Shown piece after piece: positions 1 to 7,203 of a stretch of DNA of 64,000 nucleotides. Origin of the DNA: Janthinobacterium sp. TND4EL3. Lineage in GTDB: Bacteria > Pseudomonadota > Gammaproteobacteria > Burkholderiales > Burkholderiaceae_D. The stretch is taken from contig NZ_FTMV01000007.1 in NCBI RefSeq assembly GCF_900156175.1, positions 1 through 64,000 on the forward strand. The letters are read 5' to 3'. The notes under the pieces are model-generated. The model searched no databases and was not told where the DNA came from. It was given only the letters and a program-made list of their open reading frames with translations. A program made the translations under genes and the position numbers. The stretch's first letter is position 1; each line of letters begins with the position of its first letter.

Positions 1-87
1 ACCCCTTCCCATCCCGAACAGGACCGTGAAACAACTTTGCGCCGATGATAGTGCTGCAACCAGTGTGAAAGTAGGTTATCGTCAGGC
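1..87 (+). rRNA. rrf: 5S ribosomal RNA, 3' part (window starts inside it)
   Basis: Bases 1-87 are identical to bases 316-402, the 3' part of the complete 5S copy downstream. The conserved 5S core (CCCATCCCGAACAGG) and the closing 3' strand (GTCAGGC) are visible. The 5' end lies before the window. Two terminator-like hairpins follow at 98-122 and 129-161, so this is probably the end of an rRNA operon. Confidence 0.95.
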
Positions 88-97
88 TTGTTATTTG

Positions 98-161
98 GTG
101 AAACAGCCCCCGGCTGTTTCACCTAGAGAAAAACCCGATCAGCAATGGTCGGGTTTTTTTT
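98..161 (+). terminator. Tandem hairpins ending the first 5S transcript
   Basis: The first hairpin has an 11-bp stem (GTGAAACAGCC, 98-108, with GGCTGTTTCAC, 112-122) but no U-tract. The second pairs AAAAACCCGA with TCGGGTTTTT around a ten-base loop and runs into a T-tract ending near 161. The second one is a classical intrinsic terminator. Confidence 0.85.
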
Positions 162-222
162 CGTCTGGCGGTTTTTTACCATAAAATCACCACTTTTACT
201 CCCATCTTCAGGCAAATTCCTA

Positions 223-228
223 TATAAT
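223..228 (+). promoter_or_regulatory. Possible -10 box upstream of the second 5S gene
   Basis: A perfect TATAAT lies 60 bp before the second 5S gene and after the terminator of the first. No convincing -35 hexamer is seen at 16-18 bp. It suggests that the second 5S copy has its own promoter, but this is weak evidence. Confidence 0.3.
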
Positions 229-288
229 TCGCCTCCTCAGATCAGATGGCTTGCTGCCCCGTTGGGAGCAGGTTGTTGAAAAAGTTAT

Positions 289-402
289 GCCTGATGACCA
301 TAGCAAGTTGGTCCCACCCCTTCCCATCCCGAACAGGACCGTGAAACAACTTTGCGCCGATGATAGTGCTGCAACCAGTGTGAAAGTAGGTTATCGTCAG
401 GC
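289..402 (+). rRNA. rrf: 5S ribosomal RNA, second complete copy
   Basis: A 114-nt 5S rRNA. Its 5' strand (GCCTGATGACC) and 3' strand (GGTTATCGTCAGGC) pair to close helix I, and the standard core CCCATCCCGAACAGGACCG is present. The overlapping 3' part is identical to the first copy. The two copies are separated by a terminator and about 125 bp of spacer, so this is a duplicated 5S gene rather than part of a second whole operon. Confidence 0.95.
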
Positions 403-411
403 TTGTTATAT

Positions 412-443
412 AAAAAAAACCCCGCGTGTGCGGGGTTTTTTTT
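412..443 (+). terminator. Rho-independent terminator after the second 5S gene
   Basis: CCCCGC (420-425) pairs with GCGGGG (430-435) around GTGT. Eight A residues precede the stem and eight T residues follow it, so it may also stop transcription of the minus-strand DUF1840 gene that ends at 464. Confidence 0.9.
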
Positions 444-463
444 CGTCTGCAGCATTCATCGGA

Positions 464-808
464 CTAGATGCCCCAGGTGATGCTTTCACCTTCCGCCTTG
501 GCCGAGCGCAGCATTTCCATCAAGGGGTAGGCGCGCTGGGAAAAATGCACTTTTTGCGCGCGCGCATGGGCGCCTGTTTCACCGTCTTCCAGTGTTTCCG
601 GCGTATGCGCATCGTGCTCAATATCATTTTCCGGATGCAGTTTGCTTTCCGCGACTTCTTTTTCCAGCAGGGCCAGGGCGTCGCCCGCTTCCGCCGGCGT
701 GATGACGCCGCGAGTGGGGTTCTTGTGCAGGAGATCGAGGATGCGCTGGGCATGTTCCTGGTACATCAGCACTTCTGGGGAGGATTTGGATTTGAATGAG
801 ATCAACAT
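464..808 (-). CDS. DUF1840 domain-containing protein
   Basis: A 114-aa protein of the small, uncharacterised betaproteobacterial DUF1840 family. The N-terminus MLISFKSKSSPEVLMYQEHA fits the family, whose members begin with a short strand rich in FKSK followed by a helix with HAQRILDLLHK. The second half is charged and probably helical. There is no signal peptide or membrane segment, so it should be cytoplasmic. It stands alone on the minus strand between the 5S genes and a lipoprotein gene. No function is known, and the family call is from memory of the pattern. Confidence 0.75.
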   Translation of the reverse strand: MLISFKSKSSPEVLMYQEHAQRILDLLHKNPTRGVITPAEAGDALALLEKEVAESKLHPENDIEHDAHTPETLEDGETGAHARAQKVHFSQRAYPLMEMLRSAKAEGESITWGI

Positions 809-988
809 AAGCGCTTTCTGAAACTTGTTGTTAGTGTCGAAACAATATCACGACTTGAAATGTCGCACAGGCCGTCCGCTTGCCCGGATTGTAAATCTGC
901 AAGCTGGATAGGGCCATCTGTTGGACAACACACGTATTTGCAAGGGCGGCGGGTCCAGAGCGTCGTCTGTTTAAGTGATTGCTAAGTC

Positions 989-1534
989 TCAGTCCAGCTT
1001 GACGGAGTCCATGAAGGTGTCGATGGTGTCCCGTGAAAGCTTGCTTTCTTCACCGAGAATGATGATCTGGAAGATGTGCTTGTCCTGCGCGACAAAACGT
1101 CCGACCAGCAAGACTGGCTTGCCTTGTTGCGTGCCCGTCGCCTCGATACTTAGCGAGCTGCGTTGGTGGCTGCTCGTCGCCGTGCTGCTGGCGGCTGATG
1201 CCAGCTTTTCGCTGCGCACGACGCCATTGATATTTTTCAATAGTGCCGTTTTCATGGCGGGCAGGGCCGCTTGCGCCTGCTCTACACTGTCGAGCACGGC
1301 GCTGCCGATGGCGAAGGTATTGCCATCGATTTCGCTGGCCGTCATGGTCAGGCTGACTTTCTTGCCATCAAGGTCAATCTCGCGCGTCAACACGGCCGGC
1401 TTGCTGGGAAACAAGGCCGTGAATTGGGCGTCGGGACTGCGATAGTCGCGCCAGTCGAATTTCGGGCTACAGGCGGACAGGATGCCAGCCACGGCGAGCG
1501 TTGCCAGAACGCAGGCAAGTGATGTTTTTTTCAT
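989..1534 (-). CDS. Predicted lipoprotein of unknown function
   Basis: A 181-aa protein with a lipoprotein signal peptide: a KK-containing n-region, a hydrophobic core and the lipobox LSAC with the lipidated cysteine at residue 22. The mature part opens with SPKFDWRDYRSPDAQF and contains the phrase FTALFPSKPAVLTREIDLDG. That pattern recalls periplasmic or outer-membrane lipoproteins that resemble the PsbP-like or DUF1795 group, but I cannot assign a family with certainty. A short Ser/Thr-rich stretch (near residues 115-125) is probably a linker. It lies just downstream of the disrupted comM gene and on the same strand. Confidence 0.7.
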   Translation of the reverse strand: MKKTSLACVLATLAVAGILSACSPKFDWRDYRSPDAQFTALFPSKPAVLTREIDLDGKKVSLTMTASEIDGNTFAIGSAVLDSVEQAQAALPAMKTALLKNINGVVRSEKLASAASSTATSSHQRSSLSIEATGTQQGKPVLLVGRFVAQDKHIFQIIILGEESKLSRDTIDTFMDSVKLD

Positions 1535-1593
1535 CAGATGATGGTAGCAGCGTGGCCCGTTGTGCGCAATCGTGTACGTGCATGCGTGCGGCC

Positions 1594-3024
1594 CTATATT
1601 TCACCCAGCACGCGCCGGTACTGGATTGCTTCGGCAAGATGCGGGGGCGCGATCATGCTGCTGTCCGCCAGGTCGGCGATGCTGCGCGCCACGCGCAGCA
1701 CCCGGTGATAGGTGCGCGCCGACCAATGCAGGCGCAGCATGGCACTGTGCAATAGCCGTTCGCCATGCGTTTCCAATTGGCAATGTTGTGAGATTTCCGT
1801 GTTGTTCAGGCGCTGGTTGGATTTCCCCTGGCGCGCCAACTGCCGGGAAAAGGCGACCGCCACCCGCCCCGCAATGCGCTGCGTGCATTCGGCGTTGACC
1901 CCTTGCTGGCCCAGCAAGGCTGGCGGCAGGGCGGCCACTTCGATCTGCAAGTCGATGCGGTCAAGCAGCGGTCCGGACAAGCGGCGCTGATAGCGCAACA
2001 CGGCGTCGGGTGTGCAGCGGCAGCGTCCCGAAACGTGGCCCAGATAGCCGCAAGGACAGGGATTCATGGCCGCGATCAGTTGGAAGCGGGCGGGAAACTC
2101 GGCCTGGCGGGCCGCGCGTGAAATGCTGATGAGACCAGACTCCAGGGGCTGTCGCAAGACATCGAGCACCTTGCGGTCGAATTCAGCGATTTCGTCGAGA
2201 AACAGGACACCGCAGTGTGCCAGCGAGATTTCACCGGGCCGGGGGACATTGCCGCCGCCCACCAGCGCCACGCCGGACGCCGTCTGGTGCGGGGCGCGGT
2301 AGGGGCGCCGCTTCCATTGCTCCACCCTGAAGTGTCCGCTTAGCGAGTGCACGGCGGCCGATTCCAGTGCTTCTTCCTCACTCATCGGCGGCAACACGCC
2401 GGGAAAACGGCTGGCCAGCATGGTTTTGCCTGCGCCGGGCGGCCCCACCATCAGGACGTTATGACCGCCGGCGGCCGCCACTTCCAGCGCGCGCCGCGCC
2501 TGCTGCTGCCCTTGCACGTCGGCGAAGTCAGGGTATGGAGAGGTGGTCACCGGCAGCATGGGCTGGTGGCGCTGCAGGGCTGTCCGGCTGTCTGGTGCGG
2601 CAAAGTGCGCGCAGACCTCGAGCAAGGTGTGTGCGGGATAGATGCTGGCGTTGCCGACGAGGGCCGCCTCGTCGGCGTTCGCCTGCGGCAGAATGAAGGC
2701 GCGCGGCAGGCCAGTTTTGCTGCGTTGCATGGCAAAGGTCATGGCCAGCGCACCGCGAATGGGGCGCAGCTGTCCCGACAGCGACAGTTCACCGGCAAAT
2801 TCATAGTGGTGTAATTGCTCGCCGGGCAACTGACCGGAGGCGGCCAGAATGCCCAGTGCGATGGGCAGGTCGAAGCGTCCCGATTCCTTCGGCAAGTCTG
2901 CGGGCGCCAGATTGGCCGTGATGCGTCGCGCGGGCATCTCGAAGCCGCAGTTTTGCAGCGCGGCCCGCACGCGGTCGCGCGACTCTTTCACTTCCGTATC
3001 GGGCAGGCCGACAATGGTAAAAGA
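1594..3024 (-). pseudogene. comM: comM/yifB, 3' portion of the gene split by the integrative element
   Basis: This encodes the C-terminal 472 or so residues of ComM (YifB), the Mg-chelatase-like AAA+ hexameric helicase that drives branch migration during natural transformation. Visible parts are the N-terminal fold (KESRDRVRAALQNCGFEMP), Walker A GPPGAGKT, Walker B with LFLDEIAEF, a Cys-rich PCPCGYLGH segment and the C-terminal Mg_chelatase_C region. The open frame continues through the GTG at 2991 to the 13-bp repeat at 3012-3024. Beyond that point the sequence belongs to the element. The first 34 codons are 6.8 kb away at 9792-9893. Joined, the two pieces make 506 codons, the usual length of YifB. 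The host therefore lacks an intact comM unless the element excises. Confidence 0.92.
3012..3024. other. Left attachment-site core
   Basis: Thirteen bases (CAATGGTAAAAGA) shared exactly with 9791-9803. To the left is comM (codon GTC for V35). To the right is element DNA beginning TGGGC, followed by TACACTAAAA at 3035-3044. The dyad of the reconstructed attP is centred between 3017 and 3018. Confidence 0.88.
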
Positions 3025-3321
3025 TGGGCTTAATTACACTAAAAATTTTACAGAGATGCGATGAGAAAGAGAGTTGCCATATTAGAAATATAAAAATATT
3101 GAAATAGGTGGGAGGTCGAATGCTGTATCAAACAAGGGAGTGGGAGGGAGGGCGTCCCCGTCAATGGCTATGAAATATGGACAGAAGGCGTTTAAATAGC
3201 TGGGCAGGGTAAGAAGCTACACACATTTCGGCAGGGCGTAGCGGGGTTGTCATTAAGCGTACAGACGTAAAAAAGGGACGGCGCAAGCCGTCCCCCTTTG
3301 CTGCTTGTCCAGTCGTCCAGA
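3025..3321. other. Non-coding left end of the element
   Basis: About 300 bp without a supported gene. It contains the integrase arm repeat TACACTAAAA (3035-3044) near the junction and the recombinase terminator at its right side. I see no other feature. Confidence 0.6.
3268..3298 (-). terminator. Terminator of the small recombinase gene
   Basis: GGGACGGC (3275-3282) pairs with GCCGTCCC (3287-3294) around GCAA. On the minus strand the stem is followed by six U residues (A-run 3269-3274), and it lies 24 bp after the stop codon of the recombinase gene. Confidence 0.85.
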
Positions 3322-3909
3322 TCAGGCTTGGGCTGCACAGTACCGCTTGACTGTGGAATCAGACAGGCCAAAGTGTTTGGCTGCTTGACTAATAGATGCC
3401 GTGTTCTCTGTACGCCATGCTTTGACGGCTGCGGCGTCTGCCTTCACAGGTCGGCCAAGGCTTTCTTTTCCCCGGTGGGTCTTGCCAGTAGCTGCCAGCG
3501 ACGTTTTAGCTAGCTCGCGGCCCGCCGTAGTGCGCAGGATGATGCGTTGCCGTTCCATGTCTGCTACCTGAGCCAATACGGCGACGATCAGTTCGCCTAC
3601 GCCTTTGCCAATTTGCCCAAGCCCGTTGATTTCCAGCGTTACACCCTTTTCGAGCAAGGCCCGGATGGTTGTCTGTACGTCGATGGCATCACGGCCCAGA
3701 CGGTCAACGGCGTACACATGCAGGGTGTCGCCTTTGCGGATGTACCTCAAGAGTTCAGCGAAGCCGGGGCGATTGGCCGCAACTACGGCACCGGACACGC
3801 CTTCGTCCATATACTCATGCTCGATCAGGTCGGCATGGGTGAGTGCTGCTTTCTGCGACTGTATGGACTGTGATGTGTTGCTGACGCGGTAGTAGGCTAT
3901 GTGGCTCAT
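3322..3909 (-). CDS. Small serine recombinase (resolvase/invertase family)
   Basis: About 195 aa, the normal size for Tn3-type resolvases and DNA invertases. The catalytic N-terminal domain starts MSHIAYYRVSNTSQ, with the nucleophile Ser at residue 10 and Arg at 8. It continues with the characteristic VYAVDRLGRDAID motif and the long E helix (VADMERQRIILRT). The C-terminus is a helix-turn-helix (SISQAAKHFGLSDSTVKRY). I chose the ATG at 3909 because AGGAA lies 7 bp upstream, while the longer frame from 3930 has no ribosome site. It could resolve dimers, invert DNA or assist the integrase. No neighbouring res-type site was identified. Confidence 0.9.
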   Translation of the reverse strand: MSHIAYYRVSNTSQSIQSQKAALTHADLIEHEYMDEGVSGAVVAANRPGFAELLRYIRKGDTLHVYAVDRLGRDAIDVQTTIRALLEKGVTLEINGLGQIGKGVGELIVAVLAQVADMERQRIILRTTAGRELAKTSLAATGKTHRGKESLGRPVKADAAAVKAWRTENTASISQAAKHFGLSDSTVKRYCAAQA

Positions 3910-4152
3910 GCTGGTTCCTGACTGGGTCATTAGATAGTTGAGTTATTATGATCTGGATCATAAGCACTGTAAAGTATCTTTTGAGCTAGCTTGAGAGGTA
4001 GTTTCAGCGGTGGCGCGCAAGTTACAACTTTTGATCTATAGGAATGGGCGACGGTCAAGAGCGAAGCAAAGGCACTTAGTTGTAACTCTTTCAATATCTT
4101 CCGATAAGTTTGTAAGATGGTTAGTGACACTTTCACAGCACGATCTACACAA

Positions 4153-4179
4153 ATTGCATGTATTGCATGTATTGCATAT
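4153..4179. repeat. Three tandem 9-bp repeats (ATTGCATGT)
   Basis: ATTGCATGT at 4153-4161 and 4162-4170, then ATTGCATAT at 4171-4179, followed by an inverted-looking TTGCAACATGT. The array lies upstream of the putative cassette promoter and could bind a regulator, for example the XRE protein encoded in the element. That link is inference. Confidence 0.6.
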
Positions 4180-4230
4180 TTGCAACATGTATGGCATCTA
4201 CGACTAACGAAGTTGCCATATGTAAAAATG

Positions 4231-4260
4231 TTACCGAATTTCTATTTTGTGTTTTATAAT
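4231..4260 (+). promoter_or_regulatory. Candidate promoter of the retron-like cassette
   Basis: TATAAT at 4255-4260 sits 18 bp after TTACCG (4231-4236), a weak -35 match. Transcription from here would begin near 4267 and run through the structured region and then the membrane-protein, reverse-transcriptase and cold-shock genes. Confidence 0.4.
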
Positions 4261-4361
4261 TGGTTATCAGATGGATATCTGAGGGTGTTCATGACGTAAT
4301 TACGTATCAAAGGATCCGTGTCTGTGATTTTGCAGACGATCGAATCTTTCTTGAGATAAGA

Positions 4362-4490
4362 TCACGACCGGCAGCCTGGGCTTTGAGGCATAATCGCCTG
4401 TCCCGGCTGTACGGCGCCGACGCCGGGTCTACCCGTGTTAGGCGTAATGACGTGAGAGGGAACAGCAGCACCGGTTTATGCCTTTGAGGA
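4362..4490 (+). ncRNA. Candidate msr-msd (retron template) RNA
   Basis: Retrons carry a structured RNA just upstream of their reverse-transcriptase operon, closed by inverted repeats a1 and a2. Here AGGCATAA (4386-4393) pairs perfectly with TTATGCCT (4476-4483), and the flanks extend the helix with a G-U pair and further matches. Inside are CGCCT (4395-4399) with AGGCG (4440-4444) and CCCGGC (4402-4407) with GCCGGG (4422-4427). An AGC lies at 4372-4374. Two more hairpins follow (4514-4529 and CATGTC-GAAG-GACATG at 4533-4548), just before the first gene's ribosome site. Boundaries, and which part is template, are guesses. The closed region is shorter than most known retron RNAs, so the true molecule may extend to about 4290-4550. 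Confidence 0.4.
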
Positions 4491-4566
4491 ACTTTTTCAA
4501 TGTTAGGCTGCGTCGCGCAATCATGCGTGAGCCATGTCGAAGGACATGAAATTGAAAGGAACCACA

Positions 4567-4785
4567 ATGAAACACCAAGCAAACCCCGTAATTTACGTTG
4601 TTGTAAAGAACTTAGTTGTATTTAGTCGGGAGATTAAGTGCAATGACAAACCCGCCGGTGCTGGCAGTTTAAAGAGTGCAGTGGTTAGAGGTCTTACCAG
4701 TGCTTTGGTTGGCGGTATTATTAGCCATTATCCCTTTTTAGTTGAAAGTATTCATAATGTTTTGATGTACTTGAATATTTTTTAA
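4567..4785 (+). CDS. Small hydrophobic protein of the retron-like cassette
   Basis: A 72-aa product, not recognised. The ATG at 4567 follows a strong ribosome site (AAAGGA, spacing about 7). The N-terminal third has a hydrophobic stretch (NPVIYVVVKNLVVFS). The C-terminal half, from about residue 38 to 58, is a likely membrane helix containing GLTSALVGGIISHYPF. A single Cys lies at residue 25. The gene ends 22 bp before the reverse transcriptase start, so the two are probably co-transcribed and may be translationally coupled. By position it could be a membrane-acting effector of the retron, as small transmembrane proteins are in some retron families. That role is inference. Confidence 0.6.
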   Translation: MKHQANPVIYVVVKNLVVFSREIKCNDKPAGAGSLKSAVVRGLTSALVGGIISHYPFLVESIHNVLMYLNIF

Positions 4786-4807
4786 CACCTCTCACTGATT
4801 TTCCTAT

Positions 4808-5983
4808 ATGGCAGGCAGTCACAAGATTTACTATTCAGGTGCACCAATTGGCAGTGTAGCAGTACTTGCCAAAGCGTTGGATATTTCAGAAGGACGCTTA
4901 CTTAAGATTGCCAATAATGTTGGTAATTACTATATTTCTTTTGAAAAGCCTGTGAAGGGGAAGATGCGCTCGCTTTCTGAGCCTATTCTGTTGCTTAAAA
5001 TTCTGCAAAAAAGAATTTTAAATCGAATTTTCTGTCATATAAAATTTCCGCATTATCTCCATGGTGGCATTAAAGCTACCAATCCCCGAGACTTTCACTC
5101 AAATGCTTCCGCACATCTTGGTGCTGAAGTGGCTATTACACTGGACATCAAAAGTTTTTTCCCAAATGTGACTTCAATGGTGGTTGAGAATTCATTCTTG
5201 CGATTATTTCAATTTCCCGATGAGGTTGCAACTGTGTTAGCGAAGCTAACAATGTTGAATAATCAGTTGCCACAAGGCGCACCAACGAGTTCTTGTATAT
5301 CAAACATTATTCTTTTTGACCGTGAATATAAAATTGCTGCCAATCTTGAGGCTCAGGGCTTTCAATATACAAGGCTAATTGATGACATCACTATAAGCTC
5401 CAAGAAGAAAATTTCAAGTGAGCGTGTGTCTAAAGTCATCGATATCATTGCTAAGATGTTAGGCCATTATGGACTCAAAATTCACCCTGATAAAACTCAT
5501 GTTCGTTCCAAAGGGAACCCGCTGGATTTAATGACTATAACTGGCTTATGGATTAATCGTGGGAGTCCTAAGCTTGATCGTAAGAAATGCTTTGAAATTT
5601 CATGCGAAGTAATCCAGCTTAAGAGGGAAGCGCTTAAAAATGGAGTAAATGAAGTTAAGTATCATACGCGCTACAGTTCAGTAGCTGGCAAAGTTGCCTT
5701 ACTAGAGAGGCTAAATCACTCTCGTGCTACTCGCTTAAAGTTGATCCTTGATACCATACTTCCTACGTACAATAACTATGACGTGGCTAAGGTGGCCAAT
5801 TTAGTGAGTAAGTTTTGTAAAAATCAGCGTGATTCTAATTCAATCGGATACTTGAAAAAGTTTTACCAATTACAGCATGCTGTCTCGATAGTTAAAAGGA
5901 CGCATGTACCTACGGCGAAAAGTCTGCAAGCCCTGTTAAATATTCGGCGGCCGAAAAGAACAATGAGTGAATTTTATGGCTAA
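4808..5983 (+). CDS. Retron-type reverse transcriptase with variant LIDD active site
   Basis: A 391-aa RNA-directed DNA polymerase. RT blocks appear in order: KPVKGKMRSLSEP near 47-59, the retron-associated NAxxH motif as NASAH at 99-103, catalytic Asp113 in LDIKSFF, QGAPTSS at 156-162, the catalytic pair Asp192-Asp193 in YTRLIDDITIS, GLKIHPDKT near 222-230, and ITG at 244-246 in place of the usual retron VTG. The box that is normally Y-A-D-D reads L-I-D-D, so both metal-binding aspartates remain but the aromatic residue is lost. There is no maturase or endonuclease domain, which argues against a group II intron. It follows a small membrane-protein gene by 22 bp and overlaps a cold-shock gene by 8 bp. 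No clear ribosome site precedes the ATG. The expected product is a multicopy RNA-DNA hybrid used in phage defence. Confidence 0.88.
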   Translation: MAGSHKIYYSGAPIGSVAVLAKALDISEGRLLKIANNVGNYYISFEKPVKGKMRSLSEPILLLKILQKRILNRIFCHIKFPHYLHGGIKATNPRDFHSNASAHLGAEVAITLDIKSFFPNVTSMVVENSFLRLFQFPDEVATVLAKLTMLNNQLPQGAPTSSCISNIILFDREYKIAANLEAQGFQYTRLIDDITISSKKKISSERVSKVIDIIAKMLGHYGLKIHPDKTHVRSKGNPLDLMTITGLWINRGSPKLDRKKCFEISCEVIQLKREALKNGVNEVKYHTRYSSVAGKVALLERLNHSRATRLKLILDTILPTYNNYDVAKVANLVSKFCKNQRDSNSIGYLKKFYQLQHAVSIVKRTHVPTAKSLQALLNIRRPKRTMSEFYG

Positions 5984-6200
5984 TGCAAGATATCGCGGAA
6001 TTCTTAATGCTTATAATCCCGTTAAGGGTATTGGATTCATTAGAAGAGAAAAAGGAAAAGATGTCTTTGTGCTATACAGCGACTTCGTCACGGCGGACGG
6101 AGATTCGGCTGCTGTAGTCGGAACACAAATAGAATTTGAGCTGGAAGAGCCACAAAGTCCAAAAGGGCCACGAGCAAAAAATGTAATTATTGTAGGGTGA
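5976..6200 (+). CDS. Cold-shock-domain protein encoded with the reverse transcriptase
   Basis: A 74-aa single cold-shock domain (OB fold) that binds single-stranded RNA or DNA. RNP-1 is visible as KGIGFIRRE near residue 20 and RNP-2 as VFVLYSDF near 34. The C-terminus (GPRAKNVIIV) is the usual last strand. The ATG at 5976 lies inside the last codons of the reverse-transcriptase gene, so translation is probably coupled; an alternative GTG lies at 5967. The product is divergent from housekeeping CspA-type proteins (VLYS rather than VHYS). The tight coupling suggests that it acts on the retron RNA or the msDNA, as an accessory protein or effector. Confidence 0.88.
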   Translation: MANARYRGILNAYNPVKGIGFIRREKGKDVFVLYSDFVTADGDSAAVVGTQIEFELEEPQSPKGPRAKNVIIVG

Positions 6201-6335
6201 ATCAATATATTTACGTCTAATCTAAAGACGTTTTATTGAGCTGGCGCTTGTATGCTAGATCATTTATGCATGACATTGAAGAATACATTCGATGAGCTAG
6301 CTAAGTATGATGAAGCATGCAATTTCGCAATAATT

Positions 6336-6578
6336 CTATAGATTTGCATCTATGACTAAGCGGCTCACTGTAGTATTGAGTCCCTGTGCAATCTTGACCA
6401 GCGTAAGCATCGCTACGTTATTGTCCCCTCGCTCCACCCGACCTAGATAGCTGCGATCAACTTCTGCAACCAGCGCCAGCTTTTCCTGGGAAATACCTAA
6501 TTCCATCCGTACACGACGAATGCTTGCTCCTAAGGCAACTAATGAGGGGTCGTAACGTTGAGGAGAAAGATTGGGCAC
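6336..6578 (-). CDS. XRE-family helix-turn-helix regulator
   Basis: An 80-aa protein that is almost entirely one HTH_XRE domain: LGASIRRVRMELGISQEKLA, then VAEVDRSYLGRVERGDNNVAM and the closing helix VKIAQGL. It has no other domain. The start is a GTG at 6578 without a clear ribosome site, so a slightly different start is possible. It is transcribed towards the retron-like cassette, which points the other way, and its stop is 135 bp from the end of the cold-shock gene. It could repress the cassette or the integrase. The target is unknown. Confidence 0.85.
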   Translation of the reverse strand: MPNLSPQRYDPSLVALGASIRRVRMELGISQEKLALVAEVDRSYLGRVERGDNNVAMLTLVKIAQGLNTTVSRLVIDANL

Positions 6579-6678
6579 AAAGCGATGATGGCGGTATACT
6601 TTGCCTTGATCGACGGTTCATGAACCGCAAATAAGTTTCTTTTTTATCATCTCTAGCCAATTTATTCTTAGGAAGTGT

Positions 6679-7203
6679 ATGGCCTCTATAAATACAACTT
6701 GCCCCCTCTGTGAAGCTCCACATGCGAAAAAACTCTCAGTGATCTACAGTGATGGGCTGTCTAACGTCAATACTTCCATGCACTCTGTTGGTACTTTCAA
6801 TACGATTGGTAGGCAGAAAATTACAACGACAGGAACGGCAGCGGGAATCCAGCAGACTGATGCATCCAGAAGAGCGGCTCCTCCTCCGGTGCCGCCCCTC
6901 GAATCTGACAGTAAGAAAAGCATTGGCTCGGCATTGCTAGGAGGCTTTGTTGTTGCCATACTTGTATCTATTATGGCAGTAATATCTGGTGCTCAAGCGG
7001 GAACAGTATTGCTTCTCGCCATTGCAATGATAGTTGTGATTTTTTTTATTGCTCATTCTTTGGATGTTCCCCCAACTCAGCAGGAAATTGAGCGATATGA
7101 GGTGGAGAACAAGAGCAGCTTGGAGGCCTACAGGAAATGGGAAAACACATTTGCTTGCGGCTCCTGCGGTCATCGATTCGTGCCTGAGAATTTCAGGGTA
7201 TAG
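6679..7203 (+). CDS. Membrane protein with terminal zinc-ribbon cysteines
   Basis: A 174-aa protein of no recognised family. The N-terminus has a CPLC knuckle (residues 9-12) and the C-terminus a CGSCGHRF knuckle, a pair that would form one split zinc ribbon or two half sites. Between them are a Ser/Thr/Pro-rich linker and two adjacent membrane helices (about residues 85-128, GSALLGGFVVAILVSIMAVI and AGTVLLLAIAMIVVIFF). Both cysteine ends would face the same side, probably the cytoplasm. It is transcribed divergently from the XRE gene. It may be an additional effector or sensor of the element. The protein reading is sound, the role is unknown. Confidence 0.75.
   Translation: MASINTTCPLCEAPHAKKLSVIYSDGLSNVNTSMHSVGTFNTIGRQKITTTGTAAGIQQTDASRRAAPPPVPPLESDSKKSIGSALLGGFVVAILVSIMAVISGAQAGTVLLLAIAMIVVIFFIAHSLDVPPTQQEIERYEVENKSSLEAYRKWENTFACGSCGHRFVPENFRV

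Larger units (their letters stand above)
3910..4566. other. Long non-coding region upstream of the retron-like cassette
   Basis: About 650 bp without a supported gene, between a leftward recombinase and a rightward cassette. It holds tandem 9-bp repeats (4153-4179), a -10 box (4255-4260), a 12-bp palindrome ACGTAATTACGT (4294-4305) and several potential RNA hairpins between 4320 and 4550. Its structure suggests a promoter plus a transcribed non-coding RNA. Confidence 0.6.

Noticed and set aside
3930-4136. A 68-codon minus-strand open frame upstream of the small recombinase
   Set aside because: It has no ribosome site or protein-like composition, and no similarity that I recognise. It lies in the repeat-containing non-coding region.
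4808-5983. Group II intron reverse transcriptase
   Set aside because: There is no maturase or endonuclease domain, no intron RNA features around it, and the NAxxH and TG motifs fit retrons better.
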